The position numbers and the translations under genes are program-made. A DNA stretch of 64,000 bases from Hysterium pulicare CBS 123377 (lineage: Eukaryota > Ascomycota > Dothideomycetes > Hysteriales > Hysteriaceae): assembly GCA_000467715.1 (NCBI GenBank), contig AJFK01000011.1, positions 1 through 64,000 of the forward strand, given 5' to 3'. This document shows positions 1-11,246 of the stretch, piece after piece. Every line of letters begins with the position of its first letter. Within the stretch, counting starts at the first letter, position 1. The notes below the pieces were generated by a model, which saw nothing but the letters and a program-made list of their open reading frames with translations, was not told the origin of the DNA and searched no databases.

Positions 1-46
1 CAGGTCTACAGGTCCCCCCTACAGGTCCCCCCCTACAGGTCTCCCC
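1..46. repeat. Short C-rich tandem repeat
   Basis: About three head-to-tail copies of a 13-14 bp unit, roughly TACAGGTCCCCCC, start the window and may continue to its left. No coding potential was seen. Confidence 0.8.
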
Positions 47-469
47 TGCTTATGGACATATTTGTAGTCATTGAAGCATTAGTCAATCTTATTCATAAGG
101 AGACGGCCTAGCTCGAAGGGGGATGGAGCCAGGAGGCTCTTCGTGCTGTCATATCGAATCCGCCATCAAAAGGAGAGTTGGATTTGCAATAGTTACGGGG
201 GCCTCCAGAGTTTACCAAATTCCAAGAAGTATGCAGTATATGATAATTTTCGCTCATTCCACCAATCACCAAGGGCGATTGACTTCAAGAGCCGGTTCAT
301 ATTTACAAATCAGGGCTAAAACGTATATACAATTCGGAGTGAGAAGATCTCAAAAGAGAAAACCGAGAAAAACATCATGAGGTATCATCAGTATCCAATT
401 CTTCGCATCCGCCAATCATTCAAACCAATGCCCAATCAACCTCCCAAATCCGATCATCCAACGACCACT
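47..469. other. Gene-free spacer
   Basis: No convincing gene. It lies 3' of the minus-strand transporter, so its right end probably contains that gene's 3' UTR. Confidence 0.5.
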
Positions 470-2144
470 TTAGGCCTTCATCTCGACCTTCGAAGCTTCT
501 AGGTCCTTCTCATGGACCATCGATCCCTCCGCCCCCTCAATGCCAACACCAGAATCGCGATAGGCATCCAATTCCTTGCCCTTGACCGCATTCAAGTAGA
601 TTGGGAAACTCCACGCCACGAGGAAGAAAGACAGCGGTACCACCATCGCCCTCCTCGTTCCAATCTTATCTGCCACGTTTCCGAGAATCGCGGGTACGAC
701 TGCGCCACCAGAGACGGAGGCAACGATGAAGGAAGCACCGCGCTTGGTATGACGACCGAGTCCACGAAGCGAGAGAGTGAAGATAGTGGGGAAGATACAG
801 GACTCGAAAAATAGCACAAGCATCAGCATGCTGAGACCGCCCCAATTGGCATTCACACCATGTCCTGTGTCGACGCTGATTGCCGCAATAATAAAGACCA
901 TAATCAGCGTCTGGTATGCCAGCAGAATGTAACGAGGTTTCGTAAAGTACATGAGACCTGCAGCAGAAAAACGGCCAATGGCGAACAGGGCTTGGGCAAT
1001 GGCGTAGAAGTTTGAGCCTTGGTGCTGGGCGGTGGTAATGGCAAGATCGGGACGTGCTTGGGTGTAGTAGTTGATGAAGTAGCCTGCAATACCGACTTGG
1101 GCGCCGACGTAGGAGAATTGAGCTGCGACACCCCAAAAGAGGGTGTATTGTTTTCGCATGGGCTTATCGACGTAGCCGGTTGATGCAGTAGTCATTTCAG
1201 CCTATGAGGTCCACAAATGTTAGTACCGAAACAAAGTACTGGGGGAGCCAGAGTGGGGAGAAGAGAAGAGGAAGGTTTCATACCTGATCAGCCATATCCG
1301 CATCCGTAATTTCAGGAATGGGGGCGAAATAAAAGACGACAGCCAACGCGCCGACGAACGCCGCAATCCCAAGGTACACCCACTGTACGCTCTCAAGACT
1401 CTCACCATTCTCACCGACGTTCTTAAAGATCACGTAACTGGCCAAGACAGGCGCAACCACTGAACCAACAGCTTGCACAGACTGGGACAACTCGAGACGG
1501 AATTCGGACCATTTGGGAGGACCGCAAACAGCAATGTATGGATTTGCAGACGTCTCGAGGGTGGATAGACCGCTGCCGACGATGAACATAGAACCGCAGA
1601 AACCACCGAAAGAGCGTTTGACGGCTGAGGGCCAGAACATGAGCGCGCCGACACAGTAGATTCCGAGACCGAGCATGAAGGTGTAGCGGTAGCCAAATTT
1701 GCGGACGAACCAACCGGAGTAGGTGAGAGGACCGATGAAATAGGCGCTGTGCAATATTAAGTTAGCTCCAGCTATCTCTGCAACATCCATGCCATAAAAA
1801 AGATGTAAAGATGGCGACGAATGAACTTACCCAAAATAAGCTCCTTGAAGTCCACTGGACTGTCCCTGAGTTATATGCAATGCAACCTGGAAACGCGAGT
1901 TCAGGATATCAAGAAGGCCGTACGCGAAACCCCAGAGGAAGAAGAGGATCGTGACGAGCGTGACTGGGACAATGGACTGGCGAGTCGTGAGCTGAGATGC
2001 GCCGGTGACCTGTCTGTCGCTGATGCTCTTGCGGCGCCTGTCGACGGCGATGGCTTCGACAGCTGATGGACGGCGCTCTTGTTGGGCGTGGACTTCGTCC
2101 ATGGAGGGCTCTAGGCCGCCTCCGAGGCCAAATTTGAAGCCCAT
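470..2144 (-). CDS. MFS sugar transporter, FHS (L-fucose permease-like) family
   Basis: Three exons on the minus strand: 2144-1831, 1746-1284 and 1201-470. They join in frame through GT-AG introns of 84 and 82 bp to give 502 residues. After a polar N-terminus of about 55 residues come about twelve hydrophobic segments. The first carries FFLWGFAYGLLDILNSRFQ, the hallmark start of FucP-like (FHS) permeases, and later comes LSTLETSANPYIAVCGPP, the conserved TM4-5 loop of that family. The family moves hexoses or deoxyhexoses with protons across the plasma membrane. The substrate here (glucose, galactose, fucose or other) cannot be told from sequence. The start Met is the first in frame and leaves a normal-length N-terminus. 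No linked sugar-catabolism gene is visible. Confidence 0.9.
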
Positions 2145-4665
2145 TTTAGAGATGAGAAGAAGTAGGCGGAGATTGAAGTGAGAGGTCTGAGACCTAATAT
2201 GAGATGGAGTTGAAGTAGAGAAGCTTCAAGCTCACGTCTGGTTCAGAGAACGGGAGATAGAGTGGTACCGAAAGTGGAGAAATACCCCAGATATCGTACC
2301 AGACTTGCTGTCCCAGAGATGGTTGAAGAGCTGGAGAAGTGGTGAGGATGATCTTCAATCTGGGGTTCACAGACCCAGTTATATACTACAGGCTGGTGTT
2401 CAGCAACATCGTTGTCACTTTGGAGATATGCGATGCTCTGACGTCGCGAATCCAGACTCTGCTCCGTGCCTGCAGCTCATCCTGAGGCTCGCCCGGTTGA
2501 GGCACGAAGAAAATAGGAATCTTCAACCATGATCCATGCCATGGCACATGCGAAGCCTGCATGGCGCAAGATACGGCGTTCTCTGTGAGATGTGGTTTGC
2601 GCAAGGTAGATAGTAATGCCGCATGCTAGCACTGGAAGCCCCGAAAGACAACCCGAGACGGGGAAGCCGCACGGCAAGTTGGTCGGGAGTAGTCGCCTGT
2701 AGCCAATCAAGATACGTTGCACGAAACTCCTCAGGTGGATCTCGTGAGAGCCTTTCTTCAAGCTCCCCAGACAACTCCATAAAAACATGTTTGAAATGGC
2801 TCTTCTTCCGTGCTCCACTGTATCTCCACAGTCAATCTCCATGGAGTGTCGTAGCTGCCCGCGTGGATGATGATCATGCTCAATGGTCAGACATTGACAG
2901 CTGCTGGGGACAGTTGGTGTACGCCTGAACATCAAGTTCAACCGATTGAACACAAGTGCCATCGTCATAGCACCATTATCTTTCCGACATGGTTGAGATG
3001 CATCACATCCAGGGACCCCCTCTGCCCAAGTGAGCTGGAGATGCATGCAGATGAACGATACGCTAGGTCAAATCAAGCCTAAGGAAGCCCAGATGCACTT
3101 GGCGGGCCTAAAGATTCCTTTCCTTGCCGTTTACCCCAGACTTGACGGTGTGCCCGAACGATCACGGCAATCAGTCGTGGGAGCTTAGTTTGCATCTGGA
3201 GGCTTCGCTGCGAGCTCGTTGCCGATGCTTCGATCAAAATACCGCGTTTATGGCGATCGAGCGTTCCCAACGAGATGCCTTTTGGTTGGGATGAGTAACC
3301 GGGCTTGAAGCTGAACTTGAGAGATGGATAAGAATTTCTCCAGAATGCGAAAGCGCCCGAACGCCGGAGTTTACCCACTCATTTCCCTCGAAATTGACCA
3401 CGATCGTTGTCACGCGGAGAGAGAGAGAGAGTGATGCTTTGATTGCGTTAGTAGTATCGCACCGATCCACCTTCCTGCATCCCGTCGCCGCTCCAAATTC
3501 TCTATCGCCATCTTGTACCACACTGGATCTTCCCATGGAGGCACCCTACCCTATCCAGCACTCTATCCGCAGGACTACACCGAAGAGCTCTACTCACATG
3601 CCACCATGTGAGGATCAAGAAGCACAGACTCTCATTATCTCAACGCAAATCTCCAGCATGTCCTTAGCGGGCTTCTAGCTAGCTTCTAGCATGCTTCTCT
3701 GCATCGCCGAGTGTTCGAGATTTACCATTTGCGCGCACGCTAAAGTTCGGCTTTTTTCATGGCTTACGTACAGTACTGGCAGTGTTAGAGCGAAGTAATC
3801 CCGGCGACTTGTGGTTGGTCGGGCGGCTGCGGAGGGTTTGTCGGGAGGTTGGGTGCAGAGCGTTAGCCGATAGGAAGGAAGAAGGTTTGGCGGATGAGGA
3901 ATTCTGTGAACTTCGAGGACAGATAATGCAGGCTGGGTCTGGGGTCTGGAGGTGTAGAGTAATGTAATTTGTAATAGGGATTTGCTCGATTACTGCAGGA
4001 GTGAAAGTGAGGAACGCGAACTGCTGCGGGAGAATTCTATTGCAGGGGTATTGTAGTACTCATTATATATAGTAACAGTAACTAGTTCGTTCTAACCAGA
4101 ATGGGAAGTCCTACAAGTGGAGGGCAAAGCTCATTGTTCAGGCTTCAGATACCACGAGTTCGATTACAAGTATTAGGCATATCTTCAAAGCACGCGAAGA
4201 CTTCTGAATAGGGATACAAGCAAGTATATTAAAGGCAGTGAGATCTATCTGTCGCCAGAGTCTATAGGGTATCAAAAGATCTATTAAAAGAGTGCAACAA
4301 AGAAAAGATCAACAGGAAAGGTAAAACGGGGGTTTACATGAAGCGAAAGACATCTGGGAGGCCGTCAATTGCTGGGAAGAAATGGGTGCAAGAATACAAG
4401 AAACGAAGAACACGCAAGGAATCGGGCAAGTGCAAACGGGGAAATAAACGAAGGTAGAAGTATCAAGGCAAAGGCCCAGAAGAAAAAGGGGAATGGTGAA
4501 AAAGCAAGACAAAAGTAAGGCAGAAACGAAATCAATCACAAAGGGAAAGGATGAAAAGAGACCATCGAAAAAGCACATGGTTTCATATGAGCCAACTAAC
4601 CGACTTTGACTTGAGCTAGGATGGCAAGGGAACATCCAACAATCGTGTCGTGTCCTTGGATAACT
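2145..4665. other. Long intergenic spacer
   Basis: About 2.5 kb between the sugar transporter and the small Cys-finger gene. The first few hundred bases are the transporter promoter. Only one stretch (2523-2780, listed separately) looks faintly protein-like. Short open frames elsewhere have unconvincing composition. Confidence 0.5.
2523..2780 (-). other. Possible coding relic
   Basis: A minus-strand open frame of 85 codons whose first half reads like real protein (ELEERLSRDPPEEFRA, then TYLDWLQATTPDQLAVRLP). The second half degenerates and no flanking exon could be joined. It may be a gene fragment or chance. I do not recognise a family. Confidence 0.2.
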
Positions 4666-5067
4666 TCAGCTACACTGTGAGCACTTGTCGTGCTCACAGA
4701 TGGGGCATTTTTCGTCGGCATTGGCCTCGAGATTTGGGGCTCCGCATTGGCAACAGGTCCAAACATCCGCGAATTGGGCAGGGAGCTGGTGATTTCCTCC
4801 ATCGGTATCATGATCTTCGAAGTCAGCAAATCTGGAAAACGATTGGGGGCCGATCGGATCATCCTCATCGTTGGGACCTAATTGCTGAGAACTGCCCCAT
4901 TGGTCATGGCCAAGAGAAAAGTCCATGTCACTTCCATACTGATCGCCAGGTCCAGGACAGCAACCACACCTGTCATGGCCGCAGTCGGGACATGTTGAAT
5001 GCAAGGGTATAGGATTCCCACCTTCGCATTCGCAGCAAACCCACATATCACTTGGAACAGTAGGCAT
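4666..5067 (-). CDS. Small protein with two duplicated Cys-finger modules
   Basis: A single-exon 133-residue protein. It has two nearly mirror-related modules, one near residues 9-38 and one ending at the C-terminus. Each follows W-x-C-C-x-C, a spacer, C-P-x-C-x-H-D-[RK]-C-x-x-C, which suggests each binds zinc. An acidic, Asp/Gly-rich linker of about 60 residues joins them. No signal peptide or membrane segment is seen, so it is probably intracellular. Short proteins with this pattern are common and uncharacterised in filamentous ascomycetes, so no function is proposed. The ATG at 5067 places the first module close to the N-terminus and is the only plausible start. Confidence 0.75.
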   Translation of the reverse strand: MPTVPSDMWVCCECEGGNPIPLHSTCPDCGHDRCGCCPGPGDQYGSDMDFSLGHDQWGSSQQLGPNDEDDPIGPQSFSRFADFEDHDTDGGNHQLPAQFADVWTCCQCGAPNLEANADEKCPICEHDKCSQCS

Positions 5068-7672
5068 TTTTATTCGTGGCGGTAGTAACAGCGATGGAGT
5101 GAAAGGCGTATCCTCGGTGAGGGATTAGAACAACAGAGATCTTGATGCCTGGTGAAGGATGAGAGCCTCGAATAATATATCAGAAGCCAATGCTTTGCGA
5201 AAAGGTACCACGTCTTACTTAGTGAAAAGACGGTCCGGTATGAAGTGGATGGAGGTACTATAGGAGACTACAAGGAGATGGTGTGATGATGTCTGCCAGA
5301 AGGCTGCAGAGCAATGGGATGGACGCCAAGTTTGCGGATTCGAATTGTAGTTCTCAGACGGTTCGACACTTGTCTGCTAGCGGAGAAGAGAAAACCGTGA
5401 TCGATGGCAAGAAAGCGATATGGAGATTCGTGAAGAGAGCCTCGACCTCAGACGAAGAGAGAACTCGTGCTATTGAATATATGAAAGGGATGAATGAACT
5501 GCGCGTTGCTCGCAATGGTGTGCAAGAGAGTGATCGAATTGAAAGGAGATATTTGGCGAATCCGAAGCTTAAACGGGGGCTCGGTGAGAGAAAGAAGTAG
5601 AAGTCAGATCGGAATGTGATGAGGGGCTGAAGACAAAAACTACCAGCAGAGAAGCTTCGCGATTTATACGAGAGTTAGAACCGACTCACTGATGCTGTGA
5701 AGCTAGTTGTGCGTCCTTCTCCAGCCCTATCTTTTGGAGTTACATCGTGCCTTCTTTGCAATTGAGGCCTACGAGGAGCGCTCATCGTGAGCGCCTTACC
5801 GTGAAACTCCCGGATATCTCCTTTAGGAAAAATGAGCACCGGGGGATTGTGCCTGAAATCTTCGTGATAGAATGAAATCGGCGCCTCACAATGGCTGGCC
5901 GAGAATAGGAGGTAAACACAGCCATTTTCTCCAGGCTCCAAAGTTCAAACAGCGACTCAGAAACCAGATCAATGATGTTAGTGTATCTCATGATGTGAGA
6001 GCGGTAAGTGAGCGGCGTTGTAGCTTTGCTTGCCTTTTGCATGCGCAGCAGTCAATCCGGGTCCTCGGGCTTCCCGAAAGGTGCTTAGGTGCAGCCAGCC
6101 TCACGCAAATGTCGATTTAGCTGCTGATGACGGTCCGTCATTCGACAGAAAGCTTCCGGAAACCTTCGATCGTTTGTGGCTTGCATTTGTTTCGGCAGGA
6201 GCTCACCATATCGATAACCTAAATGAGACTGTCCGTTTACCACTGGAGACCTCAGATCTCTCCGAACACCCTCCTTCAGAAGGATGCAAAACTAGTAGTA
6301 GGACTTCGGCATGCTGTCGGTATCTTATGATGAGAGCGTTCTACTCGAGGCACCTGTAGCTTGAGAATAACCATTGCAGTGCTGATGGGGAAAAGCTTGG
6401 AAGCAAGCGAAGCACGAGATCCATCTGAGCCACACCGCCGCCCTACCGCCTTCATACGATGGTGAAGTTGTTTTCCATGCGTGGGAATGACGGTCATGAC
6501 GGTGGTGCACCTAGGCTGCTGAACGCTCGCCTGGGCGGGGAAAGGTACAAGGCTGAATTAAAAGGAGAACGAGCAGCCTTGCTCCGGATAGCCCACTTTG
6601 GGAGGGTCCACGCGAGCCTAGCAAGATGTCCGACATCGGAATTGACTGAAGGACTGTACTCGTGAGCAGTTACATGCCGGTCTGCAGTGCTAGGAGGCAC
6701 ATGTCGTAGACGTCGTGACAGTCGTGACAGCAAAGCCGTTGGGCTTTGGCTTCAGAACAGGGCTCCATCAGCTTCATGGTGGAGGTAGTATAGCCACAAT
6801 GAATAGGGCTGTTGACGAGCTGTATGAGTCGAAAAATGGAGATCTGATGTAAGATGGTACCTTTGCAAGACCAAAACCGTCGTCAGCATCACCACGAGGT
6901 TAACATGTCGTTGGCTGCGATGGCTTACCAAAGCTAACCCAAACTGGTTAGCTGACATCCGGCTGGCTGCATGCCTCGAGATCCAATTGAAAGGCCATAG
7001 ATCTTAAACTATACCTTCACAACGGTCCAAAGGAAGGCTGGAAAAGACTTACGGAAACACAAGATAAGACTATGCCGGGGAAGTAAAGAACTGTGTGCAC
7101 AAGGAGAAATACGCTCCGATTACAGTGAAGGAAATGAGGAGCATCTAAGAGAAAGAACAAGGGGCAAAGGCCAGATGCCAAAGTTTCCATTTTGTTAGTT
7201 TCCATTTACTGGAATAGAGAGGAATGAAGGATAACCGGATGCATGAAGCATCCGTTCTATAGACCATCGTGAATTAGGTATGTTAAGAGGTGATGGGATC
7301 GAAATCTTAGGGGGCATTTGCTGTTGGATCTATCTAAGGACCAAATGGTAAATTTAGCTGCAATAGACTCAGGTTATTGCGAATAGTGTAGCAGGGATCT
7401 AGTCATTCAGCAGTTTTGTGTTACTTCCAATCGAAAGACCGAGTGGATAACATGGGTGGTATCTAGTTGATGAATTCGACGCAGTGAGGGCCAAACCCCT
7501 CGAAAGTGGTCGCCGCAGATATACGCAGCAGAGAACTAATCTCAAAAATGAATTGGAATGCTGGTATTGCATCCAAAAGCGTATGAACAAATCCAAATTT
7601 AACTTTCTCTAGCTCTACCAAACGGGAATGGCGAGGGAACGCCAGAACCAAACAGCAACCAATTTCCGGCTC
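5068..7672. other. Long intergenic spacer
   Basis: About 2.6 kb. It holds the promoter side of the Cys-finger gene, one doubtful small open frame (5283-5600) and the 3' flank of the amino-acid permease. Nothing else was recognised. Confidence 0.5.
5283..5600 (+). CDS. Doubtful small hypothetical protein
   Basis: An uninterrupted 105-codon frame, rich in Lys, Arg and Glu, beginning 215 bp from the start of the divergent Cys-finger gene. The second half (around DGKKAIWRFVKRA and ERTRAIEYMKGMNEL) could form amphipathic helices. There is no recognised domain and no homology can be tested here. It may be non-coding or 5' UTR. Confidence 0.2.
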   Translation: MMMSARRLQSNGMDAKFADSNCSSQTVRHLSASGEEKTVIDGKKAIWRFVKRASTSDEERTRAIEYMKGMNELRVARNGVQESDRIERRYLANPKLKRGLGERKK

Positions 7673-9739
7673 CTAGAATAGCCATGAGACGAAAGTCCGA
7701 TAGAACCAGCCCCCGCGCTGGTCCTTCTTCGTCGCCGCTTTATGTGCCAAAAATGCTTCCTCCTCGCGGTCGATTTCTTCTTTTCCAGTGATGAAGTCTG
7801 CTTCATGGGCCCTGACACGTTTCGTCTTGTACCATGCCTTGTATCCAAAGACCATAATCAGATAGAGCGGAATGCCCAAGTACCCGGTAATGAAATTCTT
7901 ATAGTCGAAGCTGCCGTAGTCTCCCTTGGTGAAGACATTGAAGTTCTTGGTCAAGGCAATGAGGCAGCAGAAGAATAGTGCAATATATGAGCCCACAATT
8001 CCGAATGGCGCCACATAAGGCATTGCATCATTAGTAAGGCCTTGGGCCTTACGAGCTTTGACGAAGAATATGTGAGAGACCAGGATGGAAATCCAGGTAA
8101 GGAGGCCGAATATGGTGACCAGGTTGACGAAGTAACCAAATACGACTTTGGAGTCATCGCTGACGTTCATGAATGCTAATAAACAGAAGAGAGCGGATAC
8201 ACCGAGTGCAAAAACGGGAACTCCACGCTTATCAGTGTAGGCCAGAAATCGGGGGGCTTTTCCATCTGAAGCAAGTCCATAGATTGTACGAGATGCAATG
8301 TAAAGGTCCGAGTTGGCGGCACTAAACGTGAAGATGAGGATGCCACCGTTAAGGATACTGGGAAGCTTCTTGATGCCAGATATCTGAATGGCAACCACGA
8401 ACGGAGAGGCAGACGCCTTGCTGCCTTGTTTGGTTGCAAAAGCGAGCTGCGGCGAATTGTATGGAACAAGCATGCCCAGAAGAAGAACACTTAGGCAATA
8501 GAAGAAAAGGATCCTATAGAAGGTGAGTTTAATAGCGCGTGGGATGGTCTTGCGGGGATTCTGCGCTTCCCCAATAGTGACACCAACGAGTTCGGTCCCT
8601 GAGGCAAGTCAATACAGCCAGTGATTGGAGGGGGGAAGCAGGTTTCAAGACGAAAGCCTTGGGTTCGGAATTCGAAGCAGGCTATCTTGAAATGAATTGT
8701 CAACTCACCTAGATAGGCAAACACGGCAGTGACAAGCGAGCTCCAGAAGCCGTAGAATTGGCCTGCAGCGCCCTCTGTGCAACCAAATTAGCGAGAGTGT
8801 TCGGTGGATCGCCCCTGAAACATACTATCGATGTAAGGCTTGAAAGCCCCAGGGTCGTGATAATAGCGAAATCCGGTTCTATCATGATTCGGTCCTCCTC
8901 CGAGCATGAGGATGAATGACAGCAGGATCAGTCCAACGATGATAATGACTTTTAGGCTACTCAGCCAGAACTCGAATTCGCCAAAGAATCTGACGCCGAA
9001 GTAGTTGATACATAGGATAGCCACAAGGAACACGGTGATGAAGACGCCTGGATTGACTTTCTCAGGTGGAGTCCAGTACTGAATAACCAATGCGGCTGCA
9101 GTAAGCTGATTGGGGGTAGTGATGATATATTTAAACCAATAAGTCTGTTCTGGCAGGTTAGTCACATCTTCTTGTAGGCGTACACCCCTAGTATCAGAGT
9201 AGGAGGCTCACATATCCCAATGCAAAACCCAGAGCTGGATCGACAAATCTCGTAGCGTAGCCTGAGAATCCGCTCGCGTGTGGAAGCCAGGCGGCCATTT
9301 CACCAAGACCACACATCACGATATAAACCAACAGCCCAACGAGAGTGTATGAAATTAAGATTGATCCCGGCCTGGGCACGGTTAGCATTTCCGGCACCGC
9401 CCAACGTCGATCAACGCCCTACCCAGCTTTCGCAAGTGCTGCTCCGGTACCAATCTGGATTTCTTGTCAGACAACGTCCAATGTAGCGTTTTCACTGGAA
9501 TATGATATAAAAGTACGCACAATCAATCCCGTGCCTATCGCTCCGCCAATGGCAATCATAGTAATGTGACGGGCTTTCAGACCACGGTGAAGATGCCTAT
9601 GATCAACAGGCTGGTCATCTCGCCCATCCGGCGTAGCGTCATATGCTCCCGCCGGATATTCTGACTTTCCAAGCTCATGATCCCCTCTGCGAGGGCTGTT
9701 GTCGGAGGAGGCAGAGTGCTTGCTGTTCCAAATGGTCAT
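7673..9739 (-). CDS. Amino-acid permease, DIP5-like (dicarboxylic amino acids)
   Basis: Six exons on the minus strand: 9739-9521, 9454-9423, 9371-9212, 9144-8826, 8774-8709 and 8598-7673. All have GT-AG introns of 51-110 bp and give 573 residues. Exon 2 is only 32 bp. About twelve membrane segments follow a polar N-terminus of about 58 residues. The TM1 signature ARHITMIAIGGAIGTGL spans the exon 1/2 join region, and TPNQLTAAALVIQYW plus an SRTIYGLASDGKAP motif are typical of the yeast AAT family. The TM3-4 wording is closest to dicarboxylic (Glu/Asp) permeases such as DIP5, but the substrate is inferred. Location is expected to be the plasma membrane with H+ symport. The cytosolic tail is Lys/Glu-rich, as in permeases controlled by ubiquitin-driven endocytosis. 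Confidence 0.93.
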
Positions 9740-11246
9740 GACGAAAGGCTTCTCGCTTTGTCCGGTGCCCGGCGGTCAATATATGAAAGATTTTTCGAGT
9801 TTGTGGGCGAAATGGTGGGATGGGATACTGGAGTGGAGCGACCAGTAGTCAATCGCCCCTGGTATGTAGAACTATGGAGACCCAAACAGTTTTAGGGCTT
9901 TAGATACAGGGAAGGCAACCGATGTAAAATCTCCGAGGACAGGCCGCCCGGTGCTTGATGAATGAATTCGCAATTGGCTGTCAGCACGGAGACGAACGCC
10001 TCGCGGGGCGTAAACGAGGATGTCTGTAAAGGCAACAAGGCTCAACGAAGCCCCAGGCAGCAGAAGACGGTCGAAAAAAGCCAGGGCTACCCGAGCCGAA
10101 GTCGCGACAGAGAATCGGAATCACCTGCGACAGTGGGGGTAACAATGGTCAGGGTGTCTGCACCTTTATGTAGCCAGGTAATGTATCATTGTACGATCAG
10201 CAAAGGCCCGGGAAAAGTCCACTTGCCTGGATGCTGAGAGCATCTCGTGTGGCCTCACGGTGAACATGGCAGGCGGTATCAGCAGTGCACGATGGGACCT
10301 CCCTGTTTGAGCGAAGAGGATCTTGTGCTCCCTTGGCAACATGGTGGAAATGGATGAATGATAAATGGGAATGGCTTCGTTTCCTGGCCGGCTCTCGGCA
10401 AGACCCCTTCGTCTGCTTGGAAGTGCGGGCCAAGAAAACACCAAGACGCCCCGCCCTTGCTTCCATCCATGTCAGAGACGGCCTGGCAAAGCCGGAACAA
10501 AGCGGGCGAAGGATTTACTCTCGGGATACTTTGCCAAAGGTTTCGTTTGCTATTACGCGTCAGCCTTGCCATTTTCCAAGCTATTGAATACTGACGACGA
10601 GTTTTCTAGCGCTCTCGAGCATGACTTCACCGACTCTCTTGCCTTTTGAGGCCTTTCAGACAGACAGCAACGACGCATCGTGTAGTAAGACATCTATGCA
10701 GAATTATCTTTCAACTTTGCATCCATTCATTCTCTCAAAATCTCATAACCATTGCCAACCAAATGGCTGTGTCACGACAAATCGCCCACTCGCTCGCTCT
10801 TGAGCCCACAATCGTCCCCCTGGCCGTCAAACGGGGACACCAGCATTTACGAGCATTCGCCCACTCATCCTCCCCATCTCCAAGAAAGATCCAAAAGCCC
10901 ATACCTAGCCAAGATTTTTGTACAAAGCCCGCCCAACAAGGTGACAAAATGACCTACTCGTATCTCTCGCCTACGCAATGAAGCGCGGGAAATCAAAAGC
11001 TTTGATGAAGAGACCCATGCAATGCTGAATTGAGGGCCTCGAAAAAGGAAAAGTTTGGAAATACAAACCGTAGCGAAGCGGAATCGCATACGCTGACCAC
11101 GTGCACTCGAGCCTCCCCACTCCGGATACTGCAAAGAGTAAGCAGGCTATGCAGGTTGGACGCTTAACAGCGATATAAGGTCTGGACGAGTAAGGAAGGC
11201 AATAACACCAACGCGTAAAGTGGGTATCACTAGCAGACTACTCCAC
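9740..11246. other. Intergenic spacer
   Basis: About 1.5 kb between the 5' end of the permease and the 3' end of ROM2. Several overlapping short open frames exist on both strands around 10.2-11.1 kb. None shows a domain, a signal peptide or splice-consistent continuation. Confidence 0.5.
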
